From Caldilineaceae bacterium (lineage in GTDB: Bacteria > Chloroflexota > Anaerolineae > Caldilineales > Caldilineaceae): DNA of 37,623 nt. The stretch covers positions 968 to 38,590 of the forward strand of contig JALHQH010000058.1 in the NCBI GenBank assembly GCA_022842065.1, given 5' to 3'. Made by a program: the position numbers and the translations under genes. The notes below the pieces were generated by a model. It did no database searches and was not told the DNA's origin. It saw only the letters and a list, made by a program, of their open reading frames with translations. This document shows positions 17,371 through 25,851 of the stretch, in pieces (the stretch's first letter is position 1; each line of letters begins with the position of its first letter).

Positions 17371-20300
17371 TCACTTACCTTGCGCCACATCGGCCGCATT
17401 GTCTGATCGTCCCAACGCCTGTTGATATTGGGTGACAAAACGCGCCCGCTGGGCTAGATCGCTGAGCTGCTCTGCCTGCCCCTCCATGTGCAGCAGGGCG
17501 CGTTGTTGGATCAGTGCGGCGCGGCTGTCGCCGCTGGCTTCTAAAACAGCGTAACAGGCCGCGTAAATGCGTAATGGATCATCAGCAACGCCCACCGCTT
17601 TCTCTCCAATCTGCCCCAGGATGGTTTCTACCAGGTTACGAGCGGCTGGCAACTGGGCTAGGGCCAGGTGCGCCAGCGCTAACCCAGCTTGGGCGCTGAC
17701 AATCTGTACCCGATCCCCGCTGGCGCGCCGCAAGGCGATACTCTGTTCGAATGCCGTAACCGCGGCCGCGGGTTGGGCCAGTGCCAGTAAGGCAAAACCG
17801 TGCCGGGCATGGGCCACCCCCTCTATGCCGACTTCCTGTGCCGCCTGGGCCAGCGCGATCGCGCGTTCGATGGTGAGTAACCCATTTTCATCACCTGCCG
17901 TCACCGCAAACCAGCCCAGCATGGCCAGCGCTTTGCATTCACACCACTGATCGCCAATCGCATTGGCCAGAGTTAACGCACGGTTGGCGTGGTACCAGGC
18001 CGCGGCCTGATCGCAGAGAAAGGCGCAACTCAGCGCCAGATCAGCGCGGGCATCGCCCTCGATCCAGCGGTCACCAATCGCTTCGGCAATCGTTGCCGAC
18101 TCCTGATAGTAATTTTGTGCACCCACATAATCGCCCTGAAAGCGGCGCATGTTGCCCAGGTTGTGCAGCCGGGCACAGACATGATAGCGATCTCCGCTGG
18201 TGTGGGCGACAGCCAGCGCGGCGCGATAGTGCCCTTCGGCAGTCGCATAGTTGCCTCCATCGCTGGCCAAATTGCCCAAATTGTTGCGCAGCGCCCCTTC
18301 ACCGCGCCGATAGCCACTCTGTTGCGCAATGAGTAGAGCTTGCTCAAAATAACCCTGTGCCGCCTGGTGCTTGCCCTGGTGCAACTGGTTGACACCCAGG
18401 CTGTTCAGCGCGTTGACTGCGCCGATCTGGTAGCCGATGGCGCGCGCCAATTGCAGGGTTTGCTGAAAATAGCGGTCGGCATCGGCGAAGTTGTTTGCCT
18501 TGGCATAGAGGCCGGCCAGGCCATTGAGGGTGATCGCCTCATGGTGGCGATCACCCAAGGCGCGATGAATGCGCAGCGCCTCTTCATAAAAGGCCTGGGC
18601 TTGGGCAAAATCACTCTGCATTTGGGCAAAGAGTCCCAAACTGTAGAGCGCCGCTCCTTCACCGCGGCGATCCTCGCTTTGGCGATAGAGCGCCAAGGCG
18701 CGGGCAAAACCGGCGCGACCAGCGGCGTCCCCTTGATACATCTGCACTTCGCCCAGGCTCAACAGGCAGTCGGCGATGATGCGCCCCTGTTGGCTAGTTT
18801 CCGCAAAGGTCACCGCCTTTTCCAGTGTTGGCAACGCCATTGCGTGATCGCCACGCCGGTAGTGGGCAAAGCCCAGTTGTTGATAGATGGCGGCTAACAG
18901 GGCGGTTGTGGTTGGTAACGATCCGTCCGTTTCGAGCAGATCAAGTGCTTGGCTGGCCTGCGTGATTGCTTGCGCGTAGTCACCAAGGACATTCTGTGTG
19001 CGCGCCGCTTCCAAAGCTAATTGGCTGACTAGCGCGGCGACCGGCGCTGGGAAAGGGACTGCGGTCACCGGCCACGCAGCGAGGGCGAGTTGCCAGGTGG
19101 TGGCTGCTTCGCGATAAAAGCCGGCCAGATCAAAGAGTCGCGCCAGGTTGGCGACCGCCGCCGTCAGTTCAGGGACCAACGCCTGGTCGACGCCCCAACG
19201 CCAAGCCTGGCGGATATTTTCCAACTCCTGCAAGAGCTGATCCACTGCTTTTTGCGGCTGTGGGCCAAAGAGCCCATTCTGTTCGGCAACCAGCTGTAGG
19301 TAGTAGCGCGCATGGCGGGCCTGCACCTCTTCGGGGTGGGGCAGGGTCGCCGCGTTGGTTTGTGCGGCTGCCGCAAATTGGCGCACTAGCTCATGCAACA
19401 GATAGCGCCCAGGGGCAACCACCCGCACTAGTGATTTGTTGACAAGCGCCAGTAGTTGGGGCAGGGCGACTTGGGTCACCGTCTGGGCCGCAGCACGACT
19501 AAAGATCCCGCGAAAGACTGTCATCTGGGCCAGCGCGATCTGTTCACTAGGGGCCAGCAATTGCCACGAATAGGTAAAGACGGCGCGTAAGCTGCGGTGA
19601 CGCTGCGGTCGATCGCGCTGGGTACTTTGCAAAAAATCGAGATTCGCAGCCAACGCGGCGGCAATTTCGGCGCAACTGTAATGTTCGATCCACGCTGCGG
19701 CCAGTTCAATCCCCAAGGGCAGGCCATCAACCAGCCGGCAGATGGTGGCAATCGGTGGCAGATCAGTTTCCGCAGGGGTAAAGCTGGGGGCTGCCTGTTG
19801 TGCTCGCGCTAGAAAAAGTTGGACACTGCTAAAGCGACCTAGCGCGGCTATGTCCCCATCAACGGGGGGGAGGGCCAGCCCATCGAGCGCAAAGAGTCGT
19901 TCCCGCTGCAAGTTGAGCCGCTCGCGCGAGGTGACTAACAATTTGAGCCGCGGCGACTGGGCCAGCAAGGTTTCGATCAGATCGGTGGCGGCCAGCAGAT
20001 GCTCAAAATTGTCGATGATCAAAAGGGTCTCGCGCTGTCGCAGATAGGCGAGCAACTGTTGCTGTGGCTCGGGCGTGGCTTGAAAGGTAAAGCCAAGGGC
20101 ACCGGCCAGCGCGGTGACCAGAGCGGCTTGATCATCAATACCGGCCAAAGCCATAAAGTAGACCCCATCGGCAAAGGCCCCCAGCAGATTGGTCGCTGTG
20201 GCCAGGGCTAACCGGCTCTTGCCCACCCCGCCCGGCCCCACCAGTGTGACCAGTGGCACTGCCGGGTCGAGCAGGGCAGCGCTCAACTGTTCCCCCTCGC

Positions 20301-21192
20301 TCTCGCGCCCGATAAAGGTGGTGCCGATGGTGGGGATTTGGGCGTAGCGCTCGACCGGGAGCGCGACTGATGGCTGTCCGGAGGCTGCCGTCAGCGTGCC
20401 CGCTTCAATGGCTTGGATCAGGGCCGTGGTCTCGGCGGCAGGGGGCACGCCTAATTCGGCATAGAGCAATTGGCTACATGCTTCATACTGGGCAAGGGCT
20501 TCTGTGCGTTTACCCCCCAACGCCAACGCCCGCATTAGTTGGCGGTGCGCTTCTTCATGCAGTGGATCCAGCCCAAGCTGCCGCCGGGCATAGTGGTCGG
20601 CGCGATCATAGTCACCCTGCGCTTCGTGCCAGGCGGCCAGATCATAGAGCGCGCCCAGGGCCTGGTGATGAAACCATTCACGCCGCAGCAGCAACCACTC
20701 TTCCAGGGCGGGGCTATCATCCACATAGATGCCCTGCATGAACTCACCCCGATAGAGATCAACTGCTTGGGCCAGCCGCTGGGCACAGGCTCCACAATTC
20801 CTGCGGTGACCGGTGGGATCGGGGGCGGCGCGGGCATGTTGATCACAGCTTGCCAGCAGTTGCGCAAAGGCAGCGGCATCAAACCAATAGTCACTCTGGC
20901 GATCAAACTGGACGGTGCTTTGGCTGATCTGCAAGAAGGGGGGTGTGGCCTGCTCATTTGCCAGCAGATTACGCAGCCGAAAGAGCGCCTGGCGCAGATT
21001 TAAAAGTGCCTGCGCCTCGGGCTGTTCCGGCCAGAGCAGCCCAGCCAGCCGTGGGCGCGTGTGCGGGCGATCGGCTTCACTGGCCAGATAGGCAAAGAGC
21101 GCCTGATTCTTGATCGCGCGGAAGTTGGTGACAGGCTGTTCCCCCAACTCGACTGCGTACGTGCCTAACAGGCGAATGGTTAATTTCGTCAT
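17371..21192 (-). CDS. BTAD-domain / NB-ARC-type STAND ATPase / TPR transcriptional regulator
   Basis: A 1273-residue AfsR-like regulator. The N-terminal winged helix (1-95) is followed by a BTAD region (about 100-255) carrying a Cys/His cluster: C116-x2-H119, H129 and C133-x2-C136, just before the conserved LYRGEF. The STAND ATPase has Walker A GPGGVGKS at 319-326 and Walker B TLLIIDNFEHL. From about residue 640 onwards there are many TPR repeats (A-x-x-x-Y-x-x-A-L pattern), enough for ten or more. I start at the ATG at 21192 rather than at 21207, because homologues begin with a short MTKLTIRLLG-like strand. TATAAT lies 6 nt before this ATG and no ribosome site is visible. The inducer and target are unknown; the GH39-opp locus next to it on the same strand is a candidate target. 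Confidence 0.9.
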   Translation of the reverse strand: MTKLTIRLLGTYAVELGEQPVTNFRAIKNQALFAYLASEADRPHTRPRLAGLLWPEQPEAQALLNLRQALFRLRNLLANEQATPPFLQISQSTVQFDRQSDYWFDAAAFAQLLASCDQHARAAPDPTGHRRNCGACAQRLAQAVDLYRGEFMQGIYVDDSPALEEWLLLRREWFHHQALGALYDLAAWHEAQGDYDRADHYARRQLGLDPLHEEAHRQLMRALALGGKRTEALAQYEACSQLLYAELGVPPAAETTALIQAIEAGTLTAASGQPSVALPVERYAQIPTIGTTFIGRESEGEQLSAALLDPAVPLVTLVGPGGVGKSRLALATATNLLGAFADGVYFMALAGIDDQAALVTALAGALGFTFQATPEPQQQLLAYLRQRETLLIIDNFEHLLAATDLIETLLAQSPRLKLLVTSRERLNLQRERLFALDGLALPPVDGDIAALGRFSSVQLFLARAQQAAPSFTPAETDLPPIATICRLVDGLPLGIELAAAWIEHYSCAEIAAALAANLDFLQSTQRDRPQRHRSLRAVFTYSWQLLAPSEQIALAQMTVFRGIFSRAAAQTVTQVALPQLLALVNKSLVRVVAPGRYLLHELVRQFAAAAQTNAATLPHPEEVQARHARYYLQLVAEQNGLFGPQPQKAVDQLLQELENIRQAWRWGVDQALVPELTAAVANLARLFDLAGFYREAATTWQLALAAWPVTAVPFPAPVAALVSQLALEAARTQNVLGDYAQAITQASQALDLLETDGSLPTTTALLAAIYQQLGFAHYRRGDHAMALPTLEKAVTFAETSQQGRIIADCLLSLGEVQMYQGDAAGRAGFARALALYRQSEDRRGEGAALYSLGLFAQMQSDFAQAQAFYEEALRIHRALGDRHHEAITLNGLAGLYAKANNFADADRYFQQTLQLARAIGYQIGAVNALNSLGVNQLHQGKHQAAQGYFEQALLIAQQSGYRRGEGALRNNLGNLASDGGNYATAEGHYRAALAVAHTSGDRYHVCARLHNLGNMRRFQGDYVGAQNYYQESATIAEAIGDRWIEGDARADLALSCAFLCDQAAAWYHANRALTLANAIGDQWCECKALAMLGWFAVTAGDENGLLTIERAIALAQAAQEVGIEGVAHARHGFALLALAQPAAAVTAFEQSIALRRASGDRVQIVSAQAGLALAHLALAQLPAARNLVETILGQIGEKAVGVADDPLRIYAACYAVLEASGDSRAALIQQRALLHMEGQAEQLSDLAQRARFVTQYQQALGRSDNAADVAQGK

Positions 21193-21198
21193 TGCCCT

Positions 21199-21204
21199 AT
21201 TATA
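21199..21204 (-). promoter_or_regulatory. TATAAT box 6 nt before a start codon (possible leaderless promoter)
   Basis: On the minus strand TATAAT is followed by 6 nt and then ATG, the same spacing as at mcrC. There is no matching -35 hexamer at 16-18 nt, which lowers confidence. Confidence 0.35.
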
Positions 21205-21243
21205 CATCAGGGCGGCGTACGGGGATCTTACAATTTAACGGCA

Positions 21244-21354
21244 GGGGTATAGACGCGGATTGAGGGGGCGCGGATGGTGGGGTATAGACGCGGATTGAGG
21301 AAACGCGGATGTGAACACCCGCATCCGCGTTTCCTCAATCCGCGTCTATACCCC
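21244..21354. repeat. Perfect 33-bp inverted repeat with a duplicated left arm
   Basis: The arm GGGGTATAGACGCGGATTGA and its continuation (21279-21311) is a perfect inverted complement of 21322-21354, with a 10-nt loop. A diverged extra copy of the left arm lies at 21244-21276. It separates the GH39 gene end from the BTAD regulator start. Confidence 0.93.
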
Positions 21355-21408
21355 TGTTCTATCAGCTACTCTACTATCGCTGCCACCGTGCCTGTCATCC
21401 CGCTGTGG

Positions 21409-23058
21409 TTACTGTGACGGCCGGATTCGCACCAGCGAGATCCCATGCACAGGCAAGTCAAAGGTCAATGTCACCTTGCCATCGGTTCCGGTGACCTGCT
21501 GTGGGGCAGTCAACAGTTCCAAGCCGTCGCGCGCTTTGATCGCCGCATATTGACCAGGGGGCGGGTACATCGGCTTTCCTTGGCGTACCCATTCGGTGTA
21601 AGCGTTGCTGTGCGTTTGATCGATGCGGTGGTGGGTGATCTGTAAGTTGCTGCCGCTAAAGGGTAGATGGTCAACTGTCAACTCGATCGGCTGAACCTCT
21701 TTCAGATCCCAGTCATCGTGATGGTTGTAGATGAGGATTGCCACTTCCTGGTTGCCGGCGAGGGTGGCGAAGCCGGAGATGTCCGGGCTTTCGCCAAAGC
21801 CGTTGTGATCCGTGTAGGCGAGCGGATCTTTGGTGCCGCTGCTGGTAAAGGCGATCTCCTGCGTGCCCATCTGCGCGTACATGCGGAAGAGGTTGAGGAT
21901 CGCCTTGTCGATGCCCTGGGTAGAAAAGGCGCGCGTGCCTTCAAAACAACGCTCGCCGACAAACATAAAAGCCCAACTGAGCAGCCGCAGATCCCAGCCT
22001 TCCTGTCGCGCATAACGGCTGACCTTGTCGAAAGAGGCGGCGACAAAACTGGCATAATATTCGGTGTTACGGAAGTTGAGGTTGATGTTGTCCCATGCGC
22101 CACCCGCGGCCCAGCCATCCGGGTCGATCTCGGTGAGCACACATTCGAGATCCTTGACGGTGGGATATTTTTTGATGATCGCGTGGCCATAAGCCGTGTC
22201 GCGCAAAATCTGTTTGACCGACGGTGGGCGCTGTGGGCGATGTTTGGGATCGGCCCGATAGCCGCCGCCTTTCACATGAAAACTGAGAAAGTCGAGCGGC
22301 GTGCCTGTTTCACCAGTGACGGCATTCGTGCCATTGACACAGTGGTCGAGAAATTTGTCGAGATAGTCACCTGATTTGCGCTCGGGCGATGGGTTGGTAA
22401 CCCCTGGTCCGCCGACGCGTGCCGCGGGCAGGGCAGCCTTGACCGCGGCGGCAGTGTAATCATAAAGTTTGTTAAACTCCTCCAACGTGCCGCGCCAGTA
22501 GAAGATGTCCGGCTCGTTCCACAGTTCCCAATACCAGCTCAGCACTTCGCTTTCGCCGTAGCGTTCCACACAATGGACCACCAACGCATAGACCAGATCA
22601 TGCCACTTCTGGTAATCCTTGGGCGGACAAGCCCAGCCGATGGCGCGGTACTGTTGCGCGGTCCAGTTGTCTTTGGTGGTGTCGTAGTGGGCCGGGTCAA
22701 CGAGATCCTGGGGCATAAAACCCAGCTCGACAAAGGGCTTGCAGTGATGTTTGAGCAGGGTATCAAAGGTCAGATCGACAAAGGTCCAATCATAGACGGG
22801 GTTGCCCTGCTCGTCTTCGAGATAGGCGTTGGTCGAGCCCCACTTGTAGGCGGCGTGGCCGTTGCCGGTGCAAAATAGATGGTGGGCGCGCACATAGTAA
22901 GGCTGCTCCTGAAACGCTCCGAACTTGGCCAGCAGCGCCTCGCCTTCGGGCACATAGGTGTAGTTGATCTCATCATAGCCGATGTAATTCCAGTTGTGCG
23001 GCAGCGCGCCGAGCCACTGGCCGGCATCGACGGTGATTTTGGTTGGGTTGGTGGTCAT
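21409..23058 (-). CDS. GH39-like glycoside hydrolase (probable cytoplasmic beta-xylosidase)
   Basis: This 549-residue protein has the clan GH-A barrel of family 39. The acid/base glutamate is E182 in ELWNEPD, and the likely nucleophile is E310 in VLTEID. A C-terminal beta-sandwich (about 400-549) matches the family plan, and total length is near the usual 500. Family members are mainly beta-xylosidases or alpha-L-iduronidases; a xylosidase is more likely in a bacterium beside an importer. There is no signal peptide, so the substrate must be imported. The gene follows the opp ATPases on the same strand (gap 144 bp, carrying an AATCGGTA palindrome), and its own ribosome site is weak. Substrate is inferred, not shown. 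Confidence 0.85.
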   Translation of the reverse strand: MTTNPTKITVDAGQWLGALPHNWNYIGYDEINYTYVPEGEALLAKFGAFQEQPYYVRAHHLFCTGNGHAAYKWGSTNAYLEDEQGNPVYDWTFVDLTFDTLLKHHCKPFVELGFMPQDLVDPAHYDTTKDNWTAQQYRAIGWACPPKDYQKWHDLVYALVVHCVERYGESEVLSWYWELWNEPDIFYWRGTLEEFNKLYDYTAAAVKAALPAARVGGPGVTNPSPERKSGDYLDKFLDHCVNGTNAVTGETGTPLDFLSFHVKGGGYRADPKHRPQRPPSVKQILRDTAYGHAIIKKYPTVKDLECVLTEIDPDGWAAGGAWDNINLNFRNTEYYASFVAASFDKVSRYARQEGWDLRLLSWAFMFVGERCFEGTRAFSTQGIDKAILNLFRMYAQMGTQEIAFTSSGTKDPLAYTDHNGFGESPDISGFATLAGNQEVAILIYNHHDDWDLKEVQPIELTVDHLPFSGSNLQITHHRIDQTHSNAYTEWVRQGKPMYPPPGQYAAIKARDGLELLTAPQQVTGTDGKVTLTFDLPVHGISLVRIRPSQ

Positions 23059-23098
23059 GGTTGGTTCTTTCTGATTGGTGGGAGGCAGGGAGATACGT

Positions 23099-23191
23099 GA
23101 ATCGGTAAATCGGTAAATCGGTATACAAGGAATAGACGCAGGGTAAACAACTGTCCTATGCCCACGCTTCCTACTGATTTACCGATTTACC
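23099..23191. repeat. AATCGGTA array folded as an inverted repeat
   Basis: Three tandem AATCGGTA-like units (from 23099) face an inverted pair at 23176-23191; GGTAAATCGGTAAATC (23104-23119) pairs perfectly. It lies between the downstream Opp ATPase gene and the GH39 gene. The same unit recurs at 26980-27040. Confidence 0.9.
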
Positions 23192-23202
23192 CATCTATCC
23201 AT

Positions 23203-24246
23203 CTACCCCGTTAACGGTACACCGAGCAATTCGAGTTCATCGGCCCGGTGACAGGCGACAAAATGGTGGGGGGCCGTCTCTTGCCAGGTCGGCACTTCGG
23301 TTTTACAGCGCTCGACCGCGTAACGACAGCGGGGGTGGAAGTGGCAACCGCTGGGTGGATTGGCGGGATTGGCGACTTCACCGGGCAAAATAATCCGCTG
23401 CATGCGCAGATCAGGATCGGGGTTGGGGATGGCGGAGAGCAGCGCTTCGGTGTAGGGATGGCGGGGGCGGGTAAAGAGGTCGTTGACATTGCCCATTTCG
23501 ACCAGCTTGCCGACATACATCACCGCTACGCGGTTCGACACATGTTTGATCACATTGAGCCCGTGGGCAATAAAGAGAAACGAGAGATTCAGCTCACGGC
23601 GCAAGTCCTGCAACAGGTTGAGAATCTGGGCTTGGATCGAGACATCAAGCGCCGAGACCGGTTCATCGGCGACGATAAATTCTGGGTTGAGCGCCAAGGC
23701 ACGGGCGATCCCGATGCGTTGGCGCTGGCCACCGCTAAAGGCGTGGGGATAGCGGTTCATCTGTTTGACCTCTAGCCCGACCAGATCCAGCAACTCTTTC
23801 ACGCGAGCAATCAGCGCATCGCCACGGGCGATCTTGTGTAAAATCAACGGCTCACTGACGATCTGGAGCACGGTTTTGCGTGGATCAAGCGCTGAATAGG
23901 GATTTTGGAAGACTAGCTGCGCCCGCCGTCGAAACGCTTTGAGGCCCGGTTTGTCGAGGGCCAACACATCGACGGGTGCGTCCTGTTGCCCGTAAAAAGT
24001 AATCGCGCCCGCGGTCGGTTCGATGGCGCGCAGCAGGCAACGGCCCAAAGTCGTCTTGCCGCTGCCCGACTCACCGACCAGTCCCAAGGTCTCGTTGCGT
24101 TGAATTGTAAAGGAGACGCCATCGACGGCGCGGACCTGGCCGACGACTCTTTTGAGCAGCCCTTGTTCAATCGGAAAGTGCTTTTGCAGGTTCTCCACTT
24201 TGAGCAGCAGATCGCCTTGCCCTTGCTCTTGCTGGTGATTGTTCAT
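23203..24246 (-). CDS. Opp/Dpp-type ABC transporter ATP-binding protein (OppF-like)
   Basis: This 347-residue ATPase has Walker A GESGSGKT at 58-65, an FQNP Q-loop, the signature [15 protein letters not shown], a Walker B ending in ADEP, and the H-loop in FIAHGLNV. The C-terminal oligo/dipeptide-type domain carries the cysteine pattern C-x5-C-x6-C then a fourth C, which holds an iron-sulfur cluster in some Dpp ATPases. It would power uptake from the cytoplasmic face with the OppD-like partner. It overlaps that gene by 4 bp (ATGA), so the two are translationally coupled. Substrate (peptide or oligosaccharide) is not decided by the sequence. Confidence 0.95.
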   Translation of the reverse strand: MNNHQQEQGQGDLLLKVENLQKHFPIEQGLLKRVVGQVRAVDGVSFTIQRNETLGLVGESGSGKTTLGRCLLRAIEPTAGAITFYGQQDAPVDVLALDKPGLKAFRRRAQLVFQNPYSALDPRKTVLQIVSEPLILHKIARGDALIARVKELLDLVGLEVKQMNRYPHAFSGGQRQRIGIARALALNPEFIVADEPVSALDVSIQAQILNLLQDLRRELNLSFLFIAHGLNVIKHVSNRVAVMYVGKLVEMGNVNDLFTRPRHPYTEALLSAIPNPDPDLRMQRIILPGEVANPANPPSGCHFHPRCRYAVERCKTEVPTWQETAPHHFVACHRADELELLGVPLTG

Positions 24247-25256
24247 GCGGCCACCACCTTTTCATCATGGGCCAGGAAGCAGCGCACGGTGTGGCCGGGC
24301 GCAATCTCGTCCAATGGGGGGACCTGTTGATCACAGCGCCCAACTTCGGCGATCAGGCAGCGCGAGGTAAAACCACATTGTTGCGGTGGATCAAGCGGCA
24401 CTGGCACGTTGCCGGCGATATTTTCCAAGTAGGTGTTGGATTGGCGGGTCAAGGTAGGGATCGCTTTGAGCAGCCGTTGCGTGTAAGGATGGTGTGGATC
24501 TTTGAAAACGGTGCGCGTCTCGGCATACTCGACAATGCGCCCCAAATACATGACCGCCACCATATCCGCCACCTCGGCGATGACGCCCAGATCGTGGGTG
24601 ATGTAGAGCACCGACATGCCCGATTCGGCCTGTAAGGCTTGGATCAACTCGATGATCTGCGCCTGTACGGTCACGTCAAGCGCGGTGGTCGGTTCATCGG
24701 CGATGAGCAGCGACGGGTTGCATGAGAGCGCCTGCGCGATCATACAGCGTTGACACATGCCTCCCGACAGTTGGTGGGGATAGTCACCAAAGCGCTGGGT
24801 TGGGTTGGGCAGCCCCACGCGGTCGAGCATATCGAGCACAATCTCTTTCGCCTCTTTCTTGTTGCGCGTGCGGTGCAGGTGGACCATCTCCATAATCTGC
24901 TGGCCGATGGTGTGGACCGGTGACAGGCTGGCCGTCGGATCCTGAAAGATCATCGCGATCTCCCGCCCCCGGATCGCACGGATGGTACTGCCAAACGGGT
25001 CGAGCGCCGCCAGATCGACAACCTCGCCGTTGGTGCGCTGGAATGCCATGCTCCCCTCCACGATCCGGCCCGGCGGCAAAATTGTGCGCATGATCGACGC
25101 CGCGGTCACACTCTTGCCACAGCCACTCTCGCCGATCATCCCCAACGTCTTGCCTTTCGGGATCACAAAATCCACCCCATCCACCGCCTTGAGCATGCCT
25201 TCGTCTAAGCTGAAATGGGTTCGTAGGTTGCGAACGGTTAATAACGCGTCGTCCAA
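24243..25256 (-). CDS. Opp/Dpp-type ABC transporter ATP-binding protein (OppD-like)
   Basis: This 337-residue ATPase has Walker A GESGCGKS at 42-49, an FQDP Q-loop, the signature [15 protein letters not shown], Walker [13 protein letters not shown] and the H-loop YITHDLGV. The signature has cysteine where arginine is usual (GGMRQR), a small oddity that should not abolish function. The C-terminal cysteines (C-x5-C-x7-C, then C) match the iron-sulfur pattern of this subfamily. The start is TTG (25256), supported by AAGGAG about 8 nt upstream and by a typical [11 protein letters not shown] start. It is the first ATPase after the four-helix-bundle gene, whose 3' palindromic arm lies directly before its ribosome site. 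Confidence 0.94.
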   Translation of the reverse strand: MDDALLTVRNLRTHFSLDEGMLKAVDGVDFVIPKGKTLGMIGESGCGKSVTAASIMRTILPPGRIVEGSMAFQRTNGEVVDLAALDPFGSTIRAIRGREIAMIFQDPTASLSPVHTIGQQIMEMVHLHRTRNKKEAKEIVLDMLDRVGLPNPTQRFGDYPHQLSGGMCQRCMIAQALSCNPSLLIADEPTTALDVTVQAQIIELIQALQAESGMSVLYITHDLGVIAEVADMVAVMYLGRIVEYAETRTVFKDPHHPYTQRLLKAIPTLTRQSNTYLENIAGNVPVPLDPPQQCGFTSRCLIAEVGRCDQQVPPLDEIAPGHTVRCFLAHDEKVVAA

Positions 25257-25271
25257 AGTAGATGCTCCTTA

Positions 25272-25306
25272 AAACGTGAGGCGTGAAACGTGAAACGTGA
25301 AACGTG
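25272..25306. repeat. AAACGTG array: left arm of the palindrome around the four-helix-bundle gene
   Basis: A 35-nt array of 7-bp units (AAACGTG with variant GAGGCGT) that matches the inverted complement of 25811-25845 at 31 of 35 positions. It lies between the stop of the four-helix-bundle gene and the ribosome site of the OppD-like gene. Confidence 0.93.
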
Positions 25307-25309
25307 GTG

Positions 25310-25780
25310 CTACGATAGATCCTCTTCGGGGAGGGTGTAGGTGATGGCCTCTTCACGCAGAATTTGTTGGCGCTGTTGGGGAACCATAATCAGTAAGAGG
25401 CGGATGCTCTCGCTGAGGAGGACGAGACGGTGGTTAAACACTTCTTCGCCGAGGATATGCCGCGCTTTAAAATACCAATCGCGGCTTTCACGGGCGGAGC
25501 CTAGCGAATACTCATAAAATCTTGCACGATCTTTGCCGGTTCCTCTGGAATAGCCTTCGGCAAGATTCGCACTGATTGAGCCTGTGGCACGATAGAGTTG
25601 ATCACTCAACGACCACAACCAATGGTGCTGATTAAGCTTTTGTATATCAAACCAAGCGAGATCGCCGAGAAACAACGCCTTCCGGTAAGCTTGCATTTTC
25701 CAAAGCGAATCATCTTTGATTAACTTCGGTACACCAGCTTCCCACTCCTCATCGCTCCCAATTTTCACAACTTCAGCCAT
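25310..25780 (-). CDS. Four-helix-bundle protein (S23/IVS type) in the loop of a palindromic array
   Basis: This 156-residue protein belongs to the four-helix-bundle family (TIGR02436-type), first known from ORFs in 23S rRNA intervening sequences and related to Avd of diversity-generating retroelements. The family core is ATGSISANLAEGYSRGTGK near residues 65-83, followed by RFYEYSLGSARES. A charged N-terminal tail of about 25 residues precedes it. I start at 25780, because GGGGGGTGAT lies directly before that ATG; an earlier in-frame ATG at 25813 would run into the repeat array. It has no evident role in transport, yet sits between OppC-like and OppD-like genes, flanked by inverted AAACGTG arrays. 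RNA or nucleic-acid binding is possible from relatives, but function here is unknown. Confidence 0.9.
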   Translation of the reverse strand: MAEVVKIGSDEEWEAGVPKLIKDDSLWKMQAYRKALFLGDLAWFDIQKLNQHHWLWSLSDQLYRATGSISANLAEGYSRGTGKDRARFYEYSLGSARESRDWYFKARHILGEEVFNHRLVLLSESIRLLLIMVPQQRQQILREEAITYTLPEEDLS

Positions 25781-25810
25781 ATCACCCCCCACTTTATCCA
25801 TTTCACGATT

Positions 25811-25845
25811 CACGATTCACGATTCACGTTTTACGCATCACGTTT
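25811..25845. repeat. AAACGTG array: right arm of the palindrome around the four-helix-bundle gene
   Basis: This 35-nt segment is the inverted partner of 25272-25306 (31 of 35 positions). The array continues on both sides to about 25803-25856 and overlaps the OppC-like stop codon. It contains the CGCATCACG variant, also found in the array at 28117-28158. Confidence 0.93.
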
Positions 25846-25851
25846 CACGTT

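Noticed and set aside
18340..18897. 185-residue plus-strand frame in the TPR region of the second BTAD regulator
   Set aside because: It mirrors the TPR repeat codons of the real minus-strand gene.
21667..22374. 235-residue plus-strand frame opposite the GH39 gene
   Set aside because: Antisense to the conserved GH39 catalytic region; composition follows the third-codon bias of the real gene.
25310..25780. Avd protein of a diversity-generating retroelement
   Set aside because: The fold family is related, but there is no reverse transcriptase, template repeat or variable-repeat target gene nearby.
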